From: DATGQT01 sp033720695
GTDB taxonomy: Bacteria; Bacteroidota; Rhodothermia; Rhodothermales; Rubricoccaceae
Assembly (NCBI GenBank): GCA_033720695.1
Contig: JAWWCA010000174.1
Coordinates: 1 to 7,637 of the forward strand
Length of the DNA stretch: 7,637 bases
Direction: 5' to 3'
In this document: positions 5,372-7,637 of the stretch, piece after piece
Position numbering within the stretch: the stretch's first letter is position 1
Layout: every line of letters begins with the position of its first letter
Program-made: the position numbers and the translations under genes
Notes under the pieces: model-generated
The model's input: only the letters and a program-made list of their open reading frames with translations
The model's database searches: none
What the model was told of the DNA's origin: nothing

Positions 5372-6931
5372 GTGCCGAACCGCTTCTACGTCATTCGGAC
5401 CGCCCTCATCGTCGCCCTGGGCGGGTTCCTCATGGGCTTCGACGCCTCCGTCATCTCCGGCGTCGTCGGGTTCATCGAGACGGAGTTCTCGCTCACCAAG
5501 GCCCAGCTCGGGTTCTCGGTGGCCTCGCTCACGCTGACGGCCACCCTCGCGATGATGCTCGCGGGGCCGATCGCGGACCGGTATGGGAGGAAGCCGGTCC
5601 TGTATGCGGCGGCCGTGCTCTATGCCATTTCGGCCATCGGCTCGGCGTTCGCGCCGTCGTTCGCGGTGCTCGTGATCGCGCGGATGATCGGCGGGCTCGG
5701 CGTCGGCGCCTCGCTCATCATCGCGCCGATGTACATCGCCGAAATCGCGCCGCCCGAGATGCGTGGGCAGATGGTTTCGTTCAACCAACTCAACATCGTG
5801 ATCGGGATCACGGTGGCGTTCTTCTCGAACTACCTCATCCTGCAGTGGCTCGACGGCGCGGGCGAGTCGTGGCGCTGGATGCTCGGCGTCGAGACGCTCC
5901 CGGCCATCCTCTACTTCGTTGGGCTGCTCTTCGTGCCGAACAGCCCACGGTGGCTGCTCATGAAGGGGCGCCGCGACGAGGCGCTCCCGATCATGCAGAT
6001 GGCCGTCGGGAACGTGGCCGCGGTCCAGGAACTCGACGAGATCCAGAAGAGCATGGCCGAGGACGCCGCCGCCGAGAAGGGCGGGCTGAAGGACCTCTTC
6101 TCGCCGTCGCTCCGCCTCGTGCTGACCATCGGCATCGTCATCGGCATCATCCAGCAGGCGACGGGCATCAACGCCGTGTTCTTCTACGCCCCGACCATCT
6201 TCGAGCAGTCGGGCATCGGGACGGACGCGGCGTTCGTGCAGGCCATCTTCGTGGGCGTGATCAACCTCGTGTTCACGCTCCTCGCGATTGCGTTCATCGA
6301 CCGGCTGGGCCGCCGCCCGCTCCTCGTCGGTGGGCTGATCGGGATCACGCTCGCGATGGCCCTCCTGGCCTACGGGTTCGGGCAGGCCACGTACACGCTG
6401 GGCGACGAGGCGGCGGCCATCGTCGAGGACGCCGCGCTCGCCCCGAGCATCACAGCGATCGTCGGCCAGACCTACGAGAGCGACGTGGCCTTCAAGGCCG
6501 CCCTCGCCGAGGCCATTGGGCCCGAGGCCGCGACCCTGTACGAGGGGGCGTTCCTGGCCGAGGCGGCCGACCTCAACCCGACGCTGATCCTGCTCGGCAT
6601 CCTCGGGTTCGTGGCCTCGTTCGCGATCTCGCTCGGGCCGGTGATGTGGGTGCTGTTCTCCGAGCTGTTCCCGAACTGGATCCGCGGGCTCGCCATCTCC
6701 TTCGTCGGGCTCATCAACTCGGCCGTGAGCTACCTCGTCCAGCAGGTGTTCCCCGTCGAGCTCGCCGCGCTCGGCGCCGCGACGACGTTCGCCATCTTCG
6801 GCGTGGTCGCGGCCATCGGGCTCGTGTTCGTGTGGTTCGTCGTGCCCGAGACCAAGGGGAAGTCGCTCGAGGAGCTCGAGGCCGAGCTGGTGCGCACGCC
6901 CGGCTCGTCGCGTGGCACACCGCCTGCCTAG
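5372..6931 (+). CDS. Sugar-porter family MFS permease
   Basis: With the GTG start at 5372, this is a 519-residue inner-membrane protein with about 12 predicted helices, likely a proton-coupled importer of glucose or another monosaccharide. Sugar-porter signatures are present: GFDASVISG in helix 1, DRYGRKP (69-75), VPNSPRWL (188-195, Asn in place of the usual Glu in PESPRWL), QQATGINAVFFYAP (261-274), DRLGRRP (310-316) and VPETKGKSLEELE (491-503). A stretch of about 60 residues (340-402) between helices 9 and 10 is much longer than in XylE-like porters and is rich in Ala, Glu and Asp. The start is uncertain. In-frame ATGs at 5249 and 5276 would add a Pro/Arg-rich N-terminus not expected in this family, so 5372 is preferred although it has no ribosome-binding site. 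Operator O3 lies 95 bp upstream. The stop is 6 bp before the next gene, implying cotranscription. Confidence 0.93.
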   Translation: MPNRFYVIRTALIVALGGFLMGFDASVISGVVGFIETEFSLTKAQLGFSVASLTLTATLAMMLAGPIADRYGRKPVLYAAAVLYAISAIGSAFAPSFAVLVIARMIGGLGVGASLIIAPMYIAEIAPPEMRGQMVSFNQLNIVIGITVAFFSNYLILQWLDGAGESWRWMLGVETLPAILYFVGLLFVPNSPRWLLMKGRRDEALPIMQMAVGNVAAVQELDEIQKSMAEDAAAEKGGLKDLFSPSLRLVLTIGIVIGIIQQATGINAVFFYAPTIFEQSGIGTDAAFVQAIFVGVINLVFTLLAIAFIDRLGRRPLLVGGLIGITLAMALLAYGFGQATYTLGDEAAAIVEDAALAPSITAIVGQTYESDVAFKAALAEAIGPEAATLYEGAFLAEAADLNPTLILLGILGFVASFAISLGPVMWVLFSELFPNWIRGLAISFVGLINSAVSYLVQQVFPVELAALGAATTFAIFGVVAAIGLVFVWFVVPETKGKSLEELEAELVRTPGSSRGTPPA

Positions 6932-6937
6932 ATCGCC

Positions 6938-7637
6938 ATGCGCTCCCGACCCCTCGTGCTCGTGCTCGCCGCCCTCTCGGCCTTGTCCGCCTGCGGGCCC
7001 GCCGAAGACCCCGCCGCCGAGCGCGCGCTCCCGCTGCCTGAGGAGGTCGGCCCACGGACCGTCGAGCTCGTCGAGACCGACGGCCGCTACCTGCTCACCG
7101 TCGACGGGGAGCCGTTCTACATCGAGGGCGCCGGGCTGGAGTTCGGCGACATCGAGGCGCTCGCCGCGCACGGCGCCAACTCGTTCCGCACCTGGCGGAC
7201 GGACAACGGCCGGCAGACCGGCCAGGAGGTCCTCGACGAGGCGTACGAGCACGGACTCATGGTGACGATGGGGCTCGAGATCGCGCGCGAGCGCGAGGGC
7301 CAGGGCCGCGGCGTCTTCGGGTTCGACTACGACGACGAAGAGGCCGTCGCCGCCCAGCTCGAACGCGTCCGCGCCGAGGTGCTGAAGTACAAGGACCACC
7401 CGGCGCTGCTGATGTGGGGGATCGGCAACGAGCTCAACCTCGGCGCCACGAACCCGGCCGTATGGGACGCCGTCAACGAGATCTCGGAGATGATCCATGA
7501 GGTTGACCCGAACCACCCGACGACGACGATGCTCGCGGGCATCGGGCCCGAGCTCGCCTCCGACCTCGCCGAGCGGGCGCCGGATCTCGACCTCCTCAGC
7601 GTCCAGTTCTACGCCGACATCGAGAACCTCCCCCTTC
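6938..7637 (+). CDS. Clan GH-A glycoside hydrolase-like lipoprotein (3' end outside window)
   Basis: The first 233 codons are visible. Residues 1-19 are a lipoprotein signal with lipobox LSAC (Cys19), followed by a short Pro/Glu-rich linker. From about residue 41 the sequence resembles the TIM barrel of clan GH-A enzymes such as the GH2 catalytic domain or GH72: GEPFYIEGAGLEFGDIEALAAHGANSFRTWR (57-87 region), LDEAYEHGLMVTMGL (99-113), and MWGIGNELNL (159-168), in which N164-E165 is the expected acid/base pair. The nucleophile glutamate would be beyond the right edge. The barrel begins almost directly after the linker, so the N-terminal beta-sandwich domains of full GH2 enzymes are absent. A role in trimming beta-glucan oligosaccharides before uptake is inferred from its position 6 bp after the permease and from the GH16 gene on the other arm. 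The exact family cannot be settled from this fragment. Confidence 0.82.
   Translation, partial: MRSRPLVLVLAALSALSACGPAEDPAAERALPLPEEVGPRTVELVETDGRYLLTVDGEPFYIEGAGLEFGDIEALAAHGANSFRTWRTDNGRQTGQEVLDEAYEHGLMVTMGLEIAREREGQGRGVFGFDYDDEEAVAAQLERVRAEVLKYKDHPALLMWGIGNELNLGATNPAVWDAVNEISEMIHEVDPNHPTTTMLAGIGPELASDLAERAPDLDLLSVQFYADIENLPL

Noticed and set aside
5051..7516. Minus-strand open frame of over 800 codons opposite the permease and GH-A genes
   Set aside because: It is rich in Arg, Glu, Asp, Gly and His with no domain, and lies opposite two genes with clear family motifs. It is a mirror of GC-biased codons.
1..7637. CRISPR array, tRNA/rRNA genes or insertion sequence
   Set aside because: No short regularly spaced repeats, no tRNA-like cloverleaf, no rRNA-like stretch, and no transposase motifs or terminal inverted repeats were seen. 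The only long repeat is the in-gene module duplication.

Overview
The window looks like part of the chromosome of a high-GC member of the Bacteroidota/Rhodothermota group, plausibly a Rhodothermia relative such as Rubricoccaceae. Three things suggest this: the strong G+C bias at third codon positions, a secreted protein ending in a T9SS-type C-terminal sorting domain (PNPF ... LASGVYVWRL ... R), and the lack of clear Shine-Dalgarno sequences before the genes. The placement is by inference, since no taxonomic marker is present.

The content is a compact beta-glucan utilisation locus built around a divergent regulatory region. Leftward (minus strand) from that region run: a LacI-family regulator (3890-4900); a GH16 lipoprotein of the lichenase type (3057-3878); a secreted protein with two related beta-sandwich domains, an Ig-like domain and a T9SS sorting domain (1206-3005); and a second secreted modular protein that runs off the left edge (<1-1051). 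The first three are closely spaced (gaps of 11 and 51 bp) and probably form one operon. Between the third and fourth lies a 154-bp gap with a long GC-rich hairpin at 1139-1182. Rightward (plus strand) run a sugar-porter MFS permease (5372-6931) and, 6 bp later, a lipoprotein with a clan GH-A (TIM-barrel) glycosidase fold, cut by the right edge (6938->7637).

The regulatory region (4901-5371) can be read in some detail. A minus-strand promoter for the LacI operon has boxes TTGCAT and TATACT 18 bp apart. A plus-strand promoter for the permease has TTGCGT and TATCAT, also 18 bp apart. Three 14-bp palindrome-like sites fit the pattern TGRAAACSYTTYCA. One lies within the LacI promoter spacer, one at its predicted transcription start, and one just downstream of the predicted permease transcription start. 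This suggests that the LacI protein controls both arms and itself.

Inferred pathway: the modular proteins bind glucan outside the cell, the GH16 enzyme cuts mixed-linkage or beta-1,3-glucan to oligosaccharides, the GH-A lipoprotein trims these, and the MFS permease imports the resulting sugar across the inner membrane. No SusC/SusD pair is seen in the window. The most unusual sequence feature is a perfect direct repeat of at least 133 bp at an 846-bp (282-codon) period inside the leftmost gene, which shows that whole binding modules have recently been copied in tandem.
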